A stretch of 64,000 nt of DNA from Tubulanus polymorphus (GCF_964204645.1 NC_134031.1:8658501-8722500); one strand, 5' to 3'. Counted from the first letter of the stretch, positions 22,130 through 34,640 are shown. The notes: generated from the letters alone by a model not told the origin. A program made the numbers and translations.

Positions 22130-22515
22130 ATGCATCAAAATGTTGAACCCAGGAAGAAAGCCAATAAATATTTGGATGGATATATGAAAGCTGTGGGTAC
22201 TGGAGTGTGTAATGGGTAGTGTAGTGTGATCTGTGTGCATTTGTGGCCAGCACACAGATCACATTGTTCATTGGGGTTTAGTCCAGGACTCGCGAGATTT
22301 TCAACAACACGGAAGTAACGTGTAATAAATGATGACTTGAATTGCATGACTACCTACCACCCCTCATTATTGTTGGAAAAGTAAACGTTCCGCACTGACT
22401 AAAAATTAGTAATAATAATTAATAACATTTTAGAAATGGCCAGAATTTTAACTTCGCGTAAATCCCGCGCGGTGGCGCCACCGAGCGGAGTGGGGCCAAT
22501 ACGTCGAGATACGTC
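22130..22515 (+). repeat. Dispersed repeat, copy 1 (also 35180-35870)
   Basis: AAATATTTGGATGGATATAT, GTGTAGTGTGATCTGTGTGC and CGCGTAAATCCCGCGCGGTG are shared in order with 35180-35870. The second copy has 318 extra bases (35474-35791). Confidence 0.75.
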
Positions 22516-22682
22516 GAGAGCGATGCCAGCGTTGGTGTCACTGAGGCAGGCTGATGATTGCTTGTTAGTCTTTTTGTTTGTTTACGTCGTTCGGACCTTG
22601 GTTTTTAAGCCTATTGGATTGTTCATTTAACCTCATGACGGGACGGCCTTTGAAGTGTTGCCCGCACCACTGTAAGCAGTCA

Positions 22683-22766
22683 GCAGGACTCGAACCCACA
22701 TGTCACTCAGCACTGATAGTGGATGCAACAGCATCAAGCCTTAGCTCACTGAGCTACTGCGGCTGC
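22683..22766 (-). repeat. tRNA-derived SINE head
   Basis: On the minus strand an A box GTAGCTCAGTGAGCTAAGGC (22738-22757) and a B box GGGTTCGAGTCC (22686-22697) are present. The spacing is slightly long and no cloverleaf forms, which is typical of a tRNA-derived SINE. Confidence 0.55.
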
Positions 22767-23049
22767 TCAGTTCAATTCCAAATAAATTGCCCATGGGCGA
22801 AGTGTGGTTTACCTTGAAAGCTAGAGGTTGTTTGGGGTAAGGGCATTGCTTGAAAAATCTTTTTAATTTGTGACTTCAAAGTTCTACAAGTTTAAATATT
22901 CTATTTTATCTTTCTTAAAGGATTATTTTGTAGTCAAAAGACCAAAGATATACATTTGTTAACGGTCCACATCAAAAATCAAAAATCCTGTAGGGTACAG
23001 GTAGGCGCGGCATGGAAACTATTTTATATTTTCAAAGAAATATTTTTCA

Positions 23050-23935
23050 TAATATGAAAAAATATTCAAATAAAATTCATATGATGTCACATATCAGAGG
23101 GTGGCTGAATGTATGGCCGCGGAAGCTAAAATACCGGTGCAGTAAGAAATTGGCGTATTAGATCGTTTTAAATCCTGGAATTTACCACTACAATATTCAG
23201 ACCTCGACCTATACCTATTGTTTGCTGCTTAGTATTTTCAGGTCACAAGAAATTACAATTTATAACAAATTCTATCAAACAGAAAACACAGCGCTCATCT
23301 TCTGCTCCCTGCTGATGAAATGTCAAATGCGCCAGCAAGCAGCATTTCAGTATCACTATAATAGTGTATACTGTACGCGCGTGTTTGTGTGTGCAACAGT
23401 CTAATCTAATGATTTCCGCGCGCACGTGGAGGCCTTGTGTAAGTGAATGTTCGCTTACACTTCAATGTCAATCAAATCAATCACCGGGTATTAAAATGAA
23501 ACAATACCTATGGCGGATAATAATTACATTCTCACCAGCAATGAGCATTTGAAATTTGCACGTATACGGCACCTAGTCCAATGAAATGTTCGCCATTCTA
23601 TGGCTTTCCCATAATTATTTTAGTAGCGCTGGAATTCCCCGTTAATCCCCAAAACAGCCAATCACATTCGCTCGTAGAGACAACGCCCCCCAATCGAGGT
23701 CATTGCAATTTTATACGCGAGAGATAAGAATTATCCGCCAAAAACAGTTTTTCGTAGAATTTTAACAATGTTGACCATGTCATCGACGGAGGTTCGCCAT
23801 GCCTTCAATCGCATCGATTATACGTTGTTTAAGCCGAGAACCAAGGAAACAAATGCTCACATAAAAAAACTTTATACGATTTTACATGAATTGCCTCAAT
23901 GCCAACTTCATATCGCTGACAAAGGTAAACCAAAA
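23050..23935 (+). repeat. Duplicated segment B with an open exon-like ORF
   Basis: A copy of 297-1185. The ORF at 23777 (MSSTEVRHAFNRIDYTLFKP) stays open through IADKG to 24142. The junction GACAAAG-GTAAACC at 23923 resembles a splice donor in all three copies (segment A and a fragment at 9856-9990 as well). I do not recognise the protein. It may be the first exon of a mobile element or of a duplicated host gene. Confidence 0.65.
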
Positions 23936-24389
23936 ACAGTAGCGGCAAATAACCATTGCGATTTTGCAATTTTCGACAAACAATGTGGTTCATGTCAATT
24001 CAATCACTGTTATGGTGTTCAACGCATGGAAAAGATAAGAGTTATATTTACCGGCGCGCATTACAAAGCGAATCTATCTGCCGAGTGCGGACAGGGCTGC
24101 TACCACCTCGTGAGTGTGCAGGAGGCAGGCAGAGCATCTTAATGAAAAGTTATCTAAAAAATGGCCGAACCGATGGAATTTTACAATTAACTGTCAGTCA
24201 ACTGATTGATGATACAACATGGTTATTCTCAGCGTACTTAATAATGATATTTTCCTCTATTAAACAACTCTAGTAAAATTGAATAAAATAATCTATCTTT
24301 ATTGGTGATATCGTATCAAGGCTGGGTGGAACTTTTTACCGTTTGATGTTCGCGTCATCATGAAATGGTTTCAACTTGGTTCAACTCCA

Positions 24390-24775
24390 GAATAGGTCAA
24401 AACAGTTCCATCATGGAGGGTTTTCTCAAATGAGGTGAGTGGTTCGGTTTCAAATTGCCATCAGAAACCTGATTGTCGACCGTTTCTCGAGACCTGATTA
24501 CCGATTGTCGACCTGCTCTCTAGTCGACAATCGGCAATGGGCAATCACAAACCAATCACCCACAGCATCTATATCACCATCACAATCACAGTACCTATAT
24601 CACCCTCACAATCACAGCATCTATGTCACCCTCACAATCATATGAATTTCATGAAAGTCAATAAAGGGAAACGGTCGACTATCAGGTTTCTGATTGCTGA
24701 TTGCCGATTGTCGACTCGAGAAATGGTTGACTATCAGGTTTCCGATTGCCGATTTCTGAAAATTACTTCATGTGC
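24390..24775 (+). repeat. Repeat rich in ATTGTCGAC/CGATTGCCGAT motifs
   Basis: Direct and inverted copies of CTGATTGTCGAC, CGACAATCGGCAAT and ATCAGGTTTC, plus a (TATATCACCATCACAATCACAG)-type minisatellite at 24565-24645. A related copy without the minisatellite lies at 58857-59000. Confidence 0.65.
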
Positions 24776-25433
24776 CTCCTTCTATCTATGTGCGCGTATT
24801 AATACTTTTCTCAGTGAAAATGTTGGACCCGCAGATCTACTTTTACCTGTTCTGGAGTTGAGCCTTTAACTTTAGTAAAGGTGTTCCTGCGCGATCACAT
24901 AACTTACCCATACGGGTTTCAGTCATGAGTCGGCCAACCGTTCATCTGCTCTAGAAATATGTATTCTGCCACTGAGAATTAATCCCAATTAATCTCATTG
25001 CTTCTGATAGGAGGAATAACTATGATATTTAAACACTATGATATTCATAATGATATAATTTATGTTTTTCTTTTCAAAAGAGGCCATTCCCCATTCTTTA
25101 CTGCCAATGTCAATGCGGACATATGACTACGCGATTGCCTAACCCCCTCTCATCTACCACATAACTAATGAGAAAAATGCGAATTACTTTTTGGGCCAAT
25201 TAATCCGAAATCTGGCGACGCCTTCTTGTAGGGAATAATTGAAACATTATTTTGAGTCATTTTCAGCTGTGTCTGTATATTTTACGAGAACGGAGTTACA
25301 ATTTGAAGTTACTATGAAAATGAGAAGAGTCGGCGCTTTTTTTTTAAACTACGACTTTCGATCCATTTTACTTGCATTGGCATGATGTCATAGACATCAA
25401 CCAATGCTATAAATCAGACACTGTGCAAATGCC

Positions 25434-25716
25434 ACTTTCAGTGCTGTCTAATTGATACTGTATAGTGCTGGGGATAATTTGAAATTTCGAAAAATTCCAC
25501 GCCAGTGTGTTGAATAACTGGTATACCACTTGAGTGCGTCTACACCGTGGCGCAGTGTTAGTTACTAATATTTCACTATGTTTGACAGATGCTGCCATCT
25601 TTCAATAGGGATAAAACTTAATTACTAATTACATCAATACACCACAGTGCGGTGTACTAGCAAAATCCATCACCGATTTATATATCGCACTGCAATGTAG
25701 ATGCACTGAATGGGCT
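25434..25716. mobile_element. Decayed copy of the 6.1-kb piggyBac-type MITE
   Basis: It aligns with 6081-6371 over its whole length, including the internal ATTACATCAATACACC block. The terminal CCC and the TTAA sites have mutated (it now starts ACTTTCAGTGC and ends GCACTGAATGG). It is therefore an older insertion. Confidence 0.75.
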
Positions 25717-26079
25717 AAAGCTCCCTCCACACTAGCCGAATAATGCGGACACAAAGTGCTCAGCGCAGTTTTCGGCTCTTGTGAGGGTGAGTTTTCCAAC
25801 GCATTTTGCCGTTCGCCAAATATCTAACATGTTTGATATTTTCCGAATCAGTGCAAAGTACACTCTTGTGTGCAGGCAACGGGCGCTACATTCATTGTCA
25901 ATACGCATAATTAAAATCCAACTCATAATTTTACCCTTGCAAGACTTCAATCCTGATGTAGATGTAATAAGAACAGAAAAATGTCTTTATTCAAATAGAT
26001 TTGAAAAAGAATAATGCGTCAAAAAACGCCAGGCACCTCAAGTGGATATAAGTATAGCGACCCCGCCTATAAATCATAA

Positions 26080-26769
26080 TTTGCCGAACTTCGAAAGTAC
26101 ATTCACGATTACGAGGCCGAGGATCATTACATTATTATTGAAGGTTTTACCTCTGGTTTTCGCATTGACAGCTTTTTCGTGAGTCCCTCATCTACCGAAT
26201 GCGTGGATAAAGTCAAGTCCGCTTGGGAGCGCCCTGACGTGATCCGTGAAAGGGTCAGCAAAGAGCTTTTAACGTGTAGAGTTCAGGGTACTTTTCAGAC
26301 CCCATTCATGTCGGACGGTACACCAATCCACGTTTTGCCCCTAGGAGTAGTTCCTAAAAACTCCAGGGGTTTTAGGGTTATTCACCACCTATCGTACCCA
26401 GAAGGCTTGGTTAACGATTTTATTCCCAAGGAGGCATCCGCCATAAAATATTCGACGATTCAGAATGCGATTAGAATCATTAAGTCCCTAGGTGACGATG
26501 TTTTTCTAGCAAAGACCGACATTGAGTCAGCCTTCAGAATAATCCCTATACATAAGTTAGACCAGCCACTGTTGGGTGTCACTTTAGATGGTCTTTATTA
26601 TGCCGATGCAGTTTTACCCATGGGTGCAGCCAGCTCCTGCGCGATTTTTGACCATTTCTCGTCATGTATTAAATGGATTGCTGTTAATAAGCCAGGGATT
26701 TCTTATGTTGTGCATATCTTAGACGATTTTCTAATTATTGCGAAACATTCCTGTCTAAACGGAAAGTAA
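26080..26769 (+). pseudogene. DIRS reverse transcriptase, internally deleted
   Basis: Open from 26080 (after a TAA) with RT motifs in order: a GFTSGFRID-type start, VPKNSRGFRVIHHLSYP, LAKTDIESAFRIIPI, LPMGAASSC and the catalytic LDDF at 26719-26730. About 50 residues normally found after LDDFLII are missing. The text jumps from IIAK to sequence that in the next frame reads FLSKRKVT, so a deletion has joined the fingers/palm to the thumb-side segment out of frame. Not functional. Confidence 0.85.
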
Positions 26770-27420
26770 CCTTGCGAGAGGTGCAGTCGCTGCTAGGAAC
26801 TTTGCGCGTTCAGTGCTCGTACCGGGACGACCGTTCCTCAGGAGGCTGATCGACCTCACCGTTGGCGTGCCTCATCGTTCTTTGCATATATTACTAACGG
26901 CGAGCGCGAAGAACGATCTCCAGGTCTGGGAAGTCTTCCTTTCAAATTTTAACGGTCGATCGTTCTTCATCGATGAGCGTAAGCTCACTAATGATTGTTT
27001 GAATTTGTACACTGATTCCGCGGGTGCATTTGGTAACGGTGCGGTTTACAGCACCCACTGGTTCCATGGTTCGTGGCCCTTAAGCTGGAGGTCTTGTTCA
27101 ATCGCGGTCCTTGAACTACATCTGATCGTTGCCGCACTGTTAATTTGGGGGGCAAATTGGAAAAACAAGACCATATGTTTTAATTCCAATAACCAATCTG
27201 TGGTCCACATGATTAATAAACAATCATCACGAGATAAGGCTATGATGCAAGATAGTCTGTGTTTGTTTAAAATACAATATCCTTTTCATTAGCGAACACA
27301 TACCCGGTAAATATAACATTTTACCTGACCCACTTTCTCGGTTCCAGTTTCGTCGATTTCGCGTGGAAGCCCTGTGGGCCGACCCTCAACCTACACCGGT
27401 TGCTAGTCTTGGCTACCAGA
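26770..27420 (+). pseudogene. DIRS connection and RNase H region
   Basis: From LREVQSLLGT (just after the deletion) the frame shifts by one base near 26805 and continues as VPGRPFLRRLIDL, then RNase H: LNLYTDSAGAFGNG with the first catalytic Asp, VLELHLIVAAL with the Glu, and CFNSNNQSVV where the usual Asp of FxxDN is replaced by Ser. A TAG at 27290-27292 interrupts it, and another frame continues with EHIPGKYNILPDPLSR, the family's end of RNase H. Several breaks; inactive. Confidence 0.8.
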
Positions 27421-27439
27421 AAGTATAAGCTACTATAGA

Positions 27440-28586
27440 CGCCCTGTTAGCATCGGCCGTGACAACGGTACCGCGAAGGCCTATGAACGGTCTTGGGGTA
27501 AGCTAGTCGCGTTTGGTCAGCAGTCGGGCAACACCATTTTGGTTCTGGTTTCAGAGTATTCTATTATCTTGTCCGTCGCACATTTGCAAGAAGGGGGTTT
27601 GTCGACCTCGGCCATTGCTTCGGCCTCATATTTTCACAAGATACAAGGTGAGGCCTTTATCATTCAGAAAATGTTAGCAGGCGCGAGGAACCTATCACGG
27701 AGCTCAGATGTTCGTCTCCCTATTTCCGCAGATATTTTGGCCCGTATATTTGACTGCCTTGCCGTGAAGGAAAGCTTGGCTTACAACCGTCTTTTGATGA
27801 AATCAGTGATGATCATCGTGTTTTGTGGTTATTTTCGCCTAGGGGAGCTCCTACTGAGGACACTCAACTTAGCGTCGAGTGTGGTACAACTCGAAGACGT
27901 GACATTCACCGCCTTTGATCTCCAAATAGTCCTGAAGAAGTTTAAACACAGCGCAGGCGTGGGCCTTCAGGTCATCCATGTTGATTTTTCCTCCCTTTCA
28001 ACCAAAGTTACTGATGCCTGGTCGACTATCACCACTTATCTACAGCGCCGAGGCCCCCATCCAGGCCCACTGTTTATAGATTGCGATGGGACTCCATGGT
28101 TAAGGCGAGCATTCGATCATCGTCTCGTAAGTCTGCTGCAGTGGTGTAGACTAACACCTAAAGCCGGGCATAGGTCGGCCTTGCGATGCAACGCGATCAT
28201 CGCGTTGCGTCACAAGTGGCAGCGCAAGTCAGTTGTGATGCGGTTGTCAGCGACTGTGTGCGACTAGTTGCTGCCAGTCGCAACAGCACGCAGGTCGGTT
28301 GCGACGGAAGCGTCGCGTCGCAGTAAGTAGAACATGTGCGACTCATTGCGACTGGCGTCGCTGGCAGTCGCAACCCGTCGCTGGCGGTCGCAGTGAGTCG
28401 CGTCGCAGTGAGTCGCAAGCCGTCGCAAGGCCGACCTACGCCCGCCTTAAGGCGTTCAAGGGTCACTCCTTCCTCATCGATGCGGCAACTGATGCGACGT
28501 CGATGGGAGTCCCAGACACGCAGATAAGGGTGGCAGGCCGATGGAATTCCGAGGCCTTCCGTAAATACATCAGGATCGCGAGGTGA
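27440..28586 (+). pseudogene. DIRS tyrosine recombinase, split by an inserted MITE
   Basis: The N-terminal part begins near AKAYERSWGKLVAF (27.47 kb), and the first catalytic Arg lies in GYFRLGEL (about 27836). At 28165 the reading is interrupted by a 280-bp inverted-repeat insertion and resumes at about 28445 with KGHSFLID. The insertion separates TPKA from FKGHSF. The box-II motif GHSFxIxAAT has Leu (CTC) where the second catalytic Arg is expected. The nucleophile is the Tyr of KYIRI (28566-28568), followed by stop TGA at 28584-28586. The Leu substitution alone should abolish activity. Confidence 0.85.
28166..28444. mobile_element. MITE inserted in the DIRS recombinase, GTCGCA-rich
   Basis: The ends GGGCATAGGTCGGCCTTGCG and CGCAAGGCCGACCTACGCCC form a TIR of about 23 bp with two mismatches. 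Flanking CCTAAAGCC (28157-28165) and CCTTAAGGC (28445-28453) look like a diverged 8-9-bp target duplication. The interior is mostly repeats of GTCGCA/AGTCGC plus a hairpin GCAACGCGATCATCGCGTTGC split over 28188-28208. No ORF. Class uncertain (hAT or MULE by TSD length). Confidence 0.7.
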
Positions 28587-28844
28587 TCGGGTGGGCTCAG
28601 CCACAGGTGGGTGGCTTTGTGGCATTTTTATAGCCCACTTACGATTATTCAAGAACTTTTACCTTTTACTCCAAACTAGGTCAAACAACTGGGGCGTTTG
28701 ACTTCTTAGTAATAGTGCCGTAGTTACTTGTATTCATAAATAGGTCAAACGGCAGGGGTGTTTGACCGCGTAGTATTTTTTCTGATAATTGCTTAAATCC
28801 AAAACTAGGTCGAACCAGCTGGGGTGGTTGACCTAACCCAAACT

Positions 28845-29840
28845 CTTTTCTTTCACGCATGCGCGTTTGCAGATTATAGGAACTCACGTATGGCGTTTTT
28901 AGGGAACTCACGTACTGCGTTTTTAGGGAACTCACGTACAGTTAACCTGTGGATATCACCGTACAGTCACGTACGCGTAACAACTTTGTACTTAAAAAAT
29001 GGTATTGGCTACTATATAATAGGCCTATAGACAAATAAATACCGGTAGGCTTTCTTAGGCCTAGCTTCCACACTTCACAACCAAACCAACTGACCAACCA
29101 GTATATTTATTCCCAGTACGCACCAACCGGCACAGGCCTAACACTGTTTGTCAACTGTGTGTACCGATGGCTATCGATAATCACCTGATACTTTTCTGTC
29201 ATGTGTTTTCTCTCTGAGACGAACGTAATTCTGCACTGTAATTCTAGTAGCCCTCCGCGACTCAACGACCTTGATTTAAACTTGATCAATTCAAAATCTG
29301 TTTATTGACGCTTTTGGTTACATGAACTGATCAGCAATATACTTAAATGAAATAACCGGAATAACAAGAAATCAAAAATATTAAAGAGGTAACAAACAAA
29401 TGCCCGTAAACCTGTCAGACACGCGAACGCCGGACTCGTAAACTATTGGACTCGGACCCGCTGAGCAATAAATTCATAAAATTGACTTTGAAATTGATTG
29501 TGGAGAAGAGAGGGAATAATTCGATAGCTCTTCCTCATAAAGAAGAGAGAAATTTCGGAAAGAAAACACAACATGGCATCTAATTGAACGGAGCCAAATT
29601 TCCGATGTTTACGGCTCGACAGTGCCTTTATAACGTGGATTTATCAAAATTCCCATGCAGTATCTGGAGATTGAAGTGAGCTGAAGGATATCATACGGAT
29701 TGTATCGGCGACAGCGGTAAGGTAAGGAAGCCTTTACACTTTTAACAAAAACTGTGTGGAAAAGGGAAAAAAAAAAATAATAATAATCACACGAATTTCA
29801 ATAGGGTTTTCTGTGAAGAAACAGAAAACCCTAAAAAGAA
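28845..29840 (+). repeat. Dispersed repeat with CACGTA minisatellite and terminal hairpin, copy 1
   Basis: It begins near CGCATGCGCGTTTGCAGATT and has three tandem AGGGAACTCACGTACNGCGT units (28880-28940). It ends in a hairpin AGGGTTTTCTGT / ACAGAAAACCCT (29804-29834). Copies: 45665-46222 (internally deleted) and an inverted 3' part at 47381-47665. Confidence 0.75.
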
Positions 29841-30830
29841 TGTTAGTAGGAATTGCTCTCAAGTAGTAGTGGTTGTCAAGTTGCAAGTATTTCAAATATC
29901 TTTAGAAAACCAGGGTATTCAAATAAATATTGATTATTGTTTACCTGGTGGTATAGGCCTATATATTGGTTTGGAGCCAAGCCAAATCAACCTACAATAT
30001 GTAAAACATGATTCTATTCACCTGCCAAAACTCTTTTTCCCCGGTATATTTTATGGAGATTCTATCCATAATATAAACAAAAAAATATGATCGCAAGGGT
30101 CTTATAGAAACCTATTCATTGGTTAACAACTGGTATTGTAGGAGACATAGGCCTATGTGCAATGCGTGGTGACACAGAAGGTACGTAGACTAATGAGGTA
30201 TCCCATTACAACGTAGGATCCTAAAAATAGCGCAACAGTTTCAGAGAGTGTGTTACTATGGCAACAATCACCAGGCCGATTTGAACAACAAATACAACCA
30301 ATTTTGGAAATACACACAGTAGAATTGGGTATTTTCCTATCATATCAAAATAACATGGTATTTATTCATGACTATATGCCTTTGTATAATCACCAATGAA
30401 GCGATTGAAAAATTTGTGGCTCGCAAAGCCATTCATGTTGCACTGAAAATGCATGTTTTTGGTTAAAGGATATATAAACACTAGAACAAAAAATTGAGAA
30501 TAGCATAATTAACAAATTCATAACCATGAACATTAGGGCAAATGGATTGTAAACATGCGAATCATCATTCACTGTAATAGAAAGTAAATACGGAGGTTGT
30601 ATGTAGTAAAGGTGCATAGGTGTGGTGCAACAACATATCCCGCTGATGCTGCAGTGATAAGATGTCCCACTGAGGTATATTGCGCTCTTAAAAGCCAAAA
30701 ATTATGAGTTCAAGATATTGTAGCATGACGAAAAATAGCTGCAAAGCACTGATAATGGGATTTCTGCCTTGCTAGTTTATTTGACATACTGTGAATTATA
30801 TAGTTTTATTGAAAATTAGTTCAGTATAGA
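29841..30830. other. No gene seen
   Basis: AT-rich stomatin intron 1 sequence. ATAGCTGCAAAGCACTGATA at 30736 is a copy of a short repeat also at 43338 and, inverted, at 48175. Confidence 0.5.
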
Positions 30831-30835
30831 ACTTC

Positions 30836-31370
30836 ACCGTCACTCTCCGTGCGACATTTCAGTATGAAATTTCATTGATAATCAGTTGATCTGATATATA
30901 TTATGCATCTATGTGTTCAGTAAGGATTTTACATTCACATTTTGGATTTTGCGATACACCGTGGGACACCCCTTTGGCGCGTTATCTCAAACTCAAGCGG
31001 TTACAGATCAGTCGTCAAGAAAGATATTCAAACAATTTCAACGCAGGCCCAAACGGCAAATAACCCTTTTTACCATGTAAAAAATTGGAAATATAGATTT
31101 AAGAAATACTTAGATATTTTAAAATTAATAAAAATCGTGATTTTTTTTACATTTTTTTACGTGCGGTTAAAATATGCAATCCTTGGTTTCACTTCGTCAC
31201 TGTTCTCAATTGTTGCGTTCAAAAAATCCAAGAATCACCAGCAAATATCTGCATTTCATTTCCTTTAAAATGGTGAACAAATTAAGTTGTCGAGCAAGGG
31301 CCTGCAGAACTATATGATATTCGATCTAAACTTATGTTTTAAAAATGAGCGCAAATTATTGCTACAATGG
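30836..31370 (+). other. Possible remnant of a DIRS 5' end and flanking repeat
   Basis: CTCTCCGTGCGACATTTC and TTCAGTAAGGATTTTACATTC resemble 40208-40305 ahead of the gag-like ORF. GGGACCGCCACAAAATGGCGCCTA (31380) resembles 42946. No coding domain is recognisable. Confidence 0.4.
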
Positions 31371-32466
31371 AGACCTCGTGGGACCGCCACAAAATGGCGC
31401 CTAGAAACTGGAAACTTCTATATTGCGTGATATTTGACTTATCGCAAAACCCATCTGATATGCTACAGATCCTTCCTCACAGAATACCCATCATAAATTT
31501 CAATGAAATATGGCAAACCATTAGCAAGCTACTGGCCTGTCACAGGATGGCCATCTAGGGTCTGATCGATCTAACTTTTCTTATAAATGGGCCCTTGGGA
31601 GATACAAATACATGTGAAAGATAGTCCCATGGATACTCATCTTTCAAGGGCATTGCGTTAGTTGTCTTCCCCTGGGGCGGCGGAACTGGGTCGACCCAAT
31701 TCCTCCTCGAGTTCCGCTTAATTTCGTCCGTCGTTTTGTATCATTTAGCACATTTGTCTCAATTTCACACTCAAAGAGGTTCTCAGCATCAGAATGCATT
31801 TTTCGAAGCTATTTTTTCAAAATTTCCCAAACTTCAAGGGGTATCCCCGGCTCGTGGCTGTTTCAGTGAGTGAACAATACCTTACATCTCTATAAAATGT
31901 TCCAATAAATGGTATGGCCTAGGCTACCCAATGTTCCTCCGCCCCTGTTCCCTGTTATTTATTTGTGATGATATGACATTACAAACTAATCTTATTCTCA
32001 CCCTTCTGAACCTACTAAAGCCGTGATCACAAGAGGATTTGGCACCTTTGAAATTGGCCCCGGATCAGACCCAAATCTTATTCAGCTCATGCCTAAATAG
32101 AGAGCACGCTCACTTGATACTATGAAAACAATGTAGAGACAAAGTAATCGAGTCACTTTTGAAACTAGTATTCCCACGCAATGAATTGACCAGTGCCTAT
32201 ATTTGGCTAATGCCTGGTCTCACATTTTCGATGAGCAAAAATTGCCCTAAGTGTGATCACAGGCTAATGAATTTGAATTCATTATGTAGGCTTGCATACT
32301 TCATTGTATGTACCTTTGTTGTATGGATTTTTCCAAACTTGACTCTGATTAGAGTACAGCTGTACGCATTATACAATTCCTCAATATGAATAGGGCCTAT
32401 CAAATTGGACTTCAATTATACCCTGGTTTGTAATAGCCCTAATGTTCGTACAATTAGCGTATATGA

Positions 32467-33390
32467 ATCAGAAACTAGGGGTCCAGGGACAAGAGGCATA
32501 TATTGCTATCACAATCAGTTGCAAAATTCATGCTCACAAGGAAAGTGGTTTCAAATGCTAAACAATCTAACAATTTCAATAATCAACACTCCCTGGTAAC
32601 CATATACAAAACCAATGACCTTGAAACTCACCACATTCATAGAACATGTCAGATAGCAATATATGCCTAGGTACCAATATAATAAGTTATTTTACTATTC
32701 AACGCCCCCTGGTGACCATATGCAAAACCCAATGACCTTAAATCTCACTGCAATCATAGAACGTGTCACGACCTCCAATTTTGCAATGGATTATGGTAAC
32801 AAAATATGCCTAGGTACCAATATAATAAGGAAATACTAAGTTATTCTACAATTCAACTCACCCTGGTGACCATATAGAACAACTATTGTCCTTTAAACTC
32901 ACCACAATCATAGACCGTGTCATGAGTTATATCTTTGCAATTGGTTGTGGTAACAAATATGCATAGGTACGAATATAATATCGAAAAAATAAGTTATTGT
33001 ATTATTCAAGCCCCCTAGTGGCCATACACAAAAACCAATGACCTTGAAACTCACCACAATCATAGAACATGTTATGAGCTACAACTTTCCAATTGATTGT
33101 GGTAACAGAATATGCTTAGGTATCATGATATAATGTGGAAAAACTTTTTCCACCTACGAATGAGTACTGATGACACCAAGATGGCCGCCAATTGCGTGAT
33201 AATTGGCTGATCAAAAATACCTGTCTTAGGTATTAAAGATCCCTTTCCATAGAATAGCCACCACAAATTTTAAGGAAAATGGCAAACCAGTAGGCAGCTA
33301 CAGGACTGCCAAAATTGACATTCGAGGGCACAAAAAAGGTCAAGGACGGCCATCTTGAGTCCGATCGACCCAATCGTTTCATTTAAGTTT
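32467..33390 (+). repeat. Composite repeat family 1, 5' and middle part
   Basis: It starts ACTAGGGGTCCAGGGACA and includes four units of a roughly 150-bp tandem repeat (CCCTGGTGACCATA..., starts at 32589, 32706, 32859 and 33011). It continues with the CCACCTACGAATGAG block and ends in CGATCGACCCAAT. Confidence 0.75.
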
Positions 33391-34640
33391 TTAAAATATT
33401 TTCCAGTTCCAACAACACAATGAATGTGTATAATGCAGATTCCGTGATGTGAAATGATCGATTGCAGTCCGAAGATCTGATTCTTTCGACTCATACTGAG
33501 TGATTCAACATGATGGACATTACACTGTGATAAGTTTGCGATGACTAGGATTGGATAGTTCAATTATGGACTTGTTGGCCTATTTGGGTCGGATTGCAAT
33601 TGAAACTCTTGGAATTGCTCTATTGACAATTTGTTTGCGATGAAAAGTGGATTTGAGCTGGATCATACAATGTAAATCAGCTTCTGCAAATACTAGTGCA
33701 AAGAACACACAAGTGTTTGATTCTAATAACTGCTCAGTCTATTAGGCTACGTTAACCTTTACTTGTAGAAACAATCATAATTTTGTTGTCCATCATTTTT
33801 TCTTTATTATGGATTTGACAGAGTATCAACAGCAGCCCGGGACAAGGATCAATTCAATTCATAATTCAGGGCGATTCTCCCTGTGTTGTACAGGACACTA
33901 CACTACATTTTCAGCTAAAATAACTACAAGGCATCCTTTAATTTCAATGCGTTTTGGCACATTGGTACTTAGGGAAGTTGTTTATCATCAGACAGCAAAC
34001 AGATTCTGATATCATACATACAAGAAAAAAATATAGCCATTCAAAAATAGTGTTGTACAGGACGGAGACAAACCAAGCATTTTCAGATGAAAAGTTTGAA
34101 TGAAAATTTCTGTTAAATTTGGATAGACATGAAGGCAATAAAGAAGTTTCCAGTTTCAAGGCGCCATTTTGAGCGGTACATTCTGTTCAAACGCAAAGAT
34201 AGGCTCTCAACTAGGTCACCTTAAAAAATCATTGAAAATCATTGAAACTTCATTCAATTCCATTCATATAGGCCCCTAAACATTATGGTGCCCAGTGACA
34301 CATTTCACAAGTATTTTCAGGATATGACTTTGGTAGGAAAAATTTCATATTTTTGATTGCGTAGAGAACTTCACTTCCTGAAATATAGGGTGTTCGCCAC
34401 TACTTGACACCTGCATTGGCTGTCGATGGCAAATTTCATTCTTCACAAATCTAGGGTACTTTCAGGAGAATTGCCCTTCATCGAATTAATAGTGCTTATT
34501 ATAATTGGAGATCTACATCTTATACATGTAACATAAATTATGTATTATCAAGTAGGCCTAGGCCTATGTGGTTAAATTCAGTTTCATAGTTGGTACCTAT
34601 ATGAACATAGACATATGTGCAATACGACGACGAGAGAAAT
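33391..34640. other. No gene seen
   Basis: Low-complexity AT-rich intron sequence with short CATTCAATTCCATT-like runs. No domain, TIR or tRNA-like feature found. Confidence 0.45.

Larger units (their letters stand above)
26080..28586 (+). mobile_element. DIRS-type (tyrosine recombinase) retrotransposon, decayed
   Basis: Order RT, RNase H, tyrosine recombinase with no integrase identifies a DIRS-like element. The coding region is broken by a deletion/frameshift in the RT, a stop after RNase H and a 280-bp MITE inside the recombinase. I did not find its terminal repeats with confidence. It lies in intron 1 of the stomatin-like gene, on the opposite strand. Confidence 0.88.

Noticed and set aside
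28380-28430. CRISPR-like array of AGTCGC repeats
   Set aside because: Units are 6-15 bp, without constant spacers, inside a TIR-bounded MITE in animal DNA.
32589-33130. CRISPR or satellite array
   Set aside because: About 150-bp units with drift, found only as part of composite repeat family 1.
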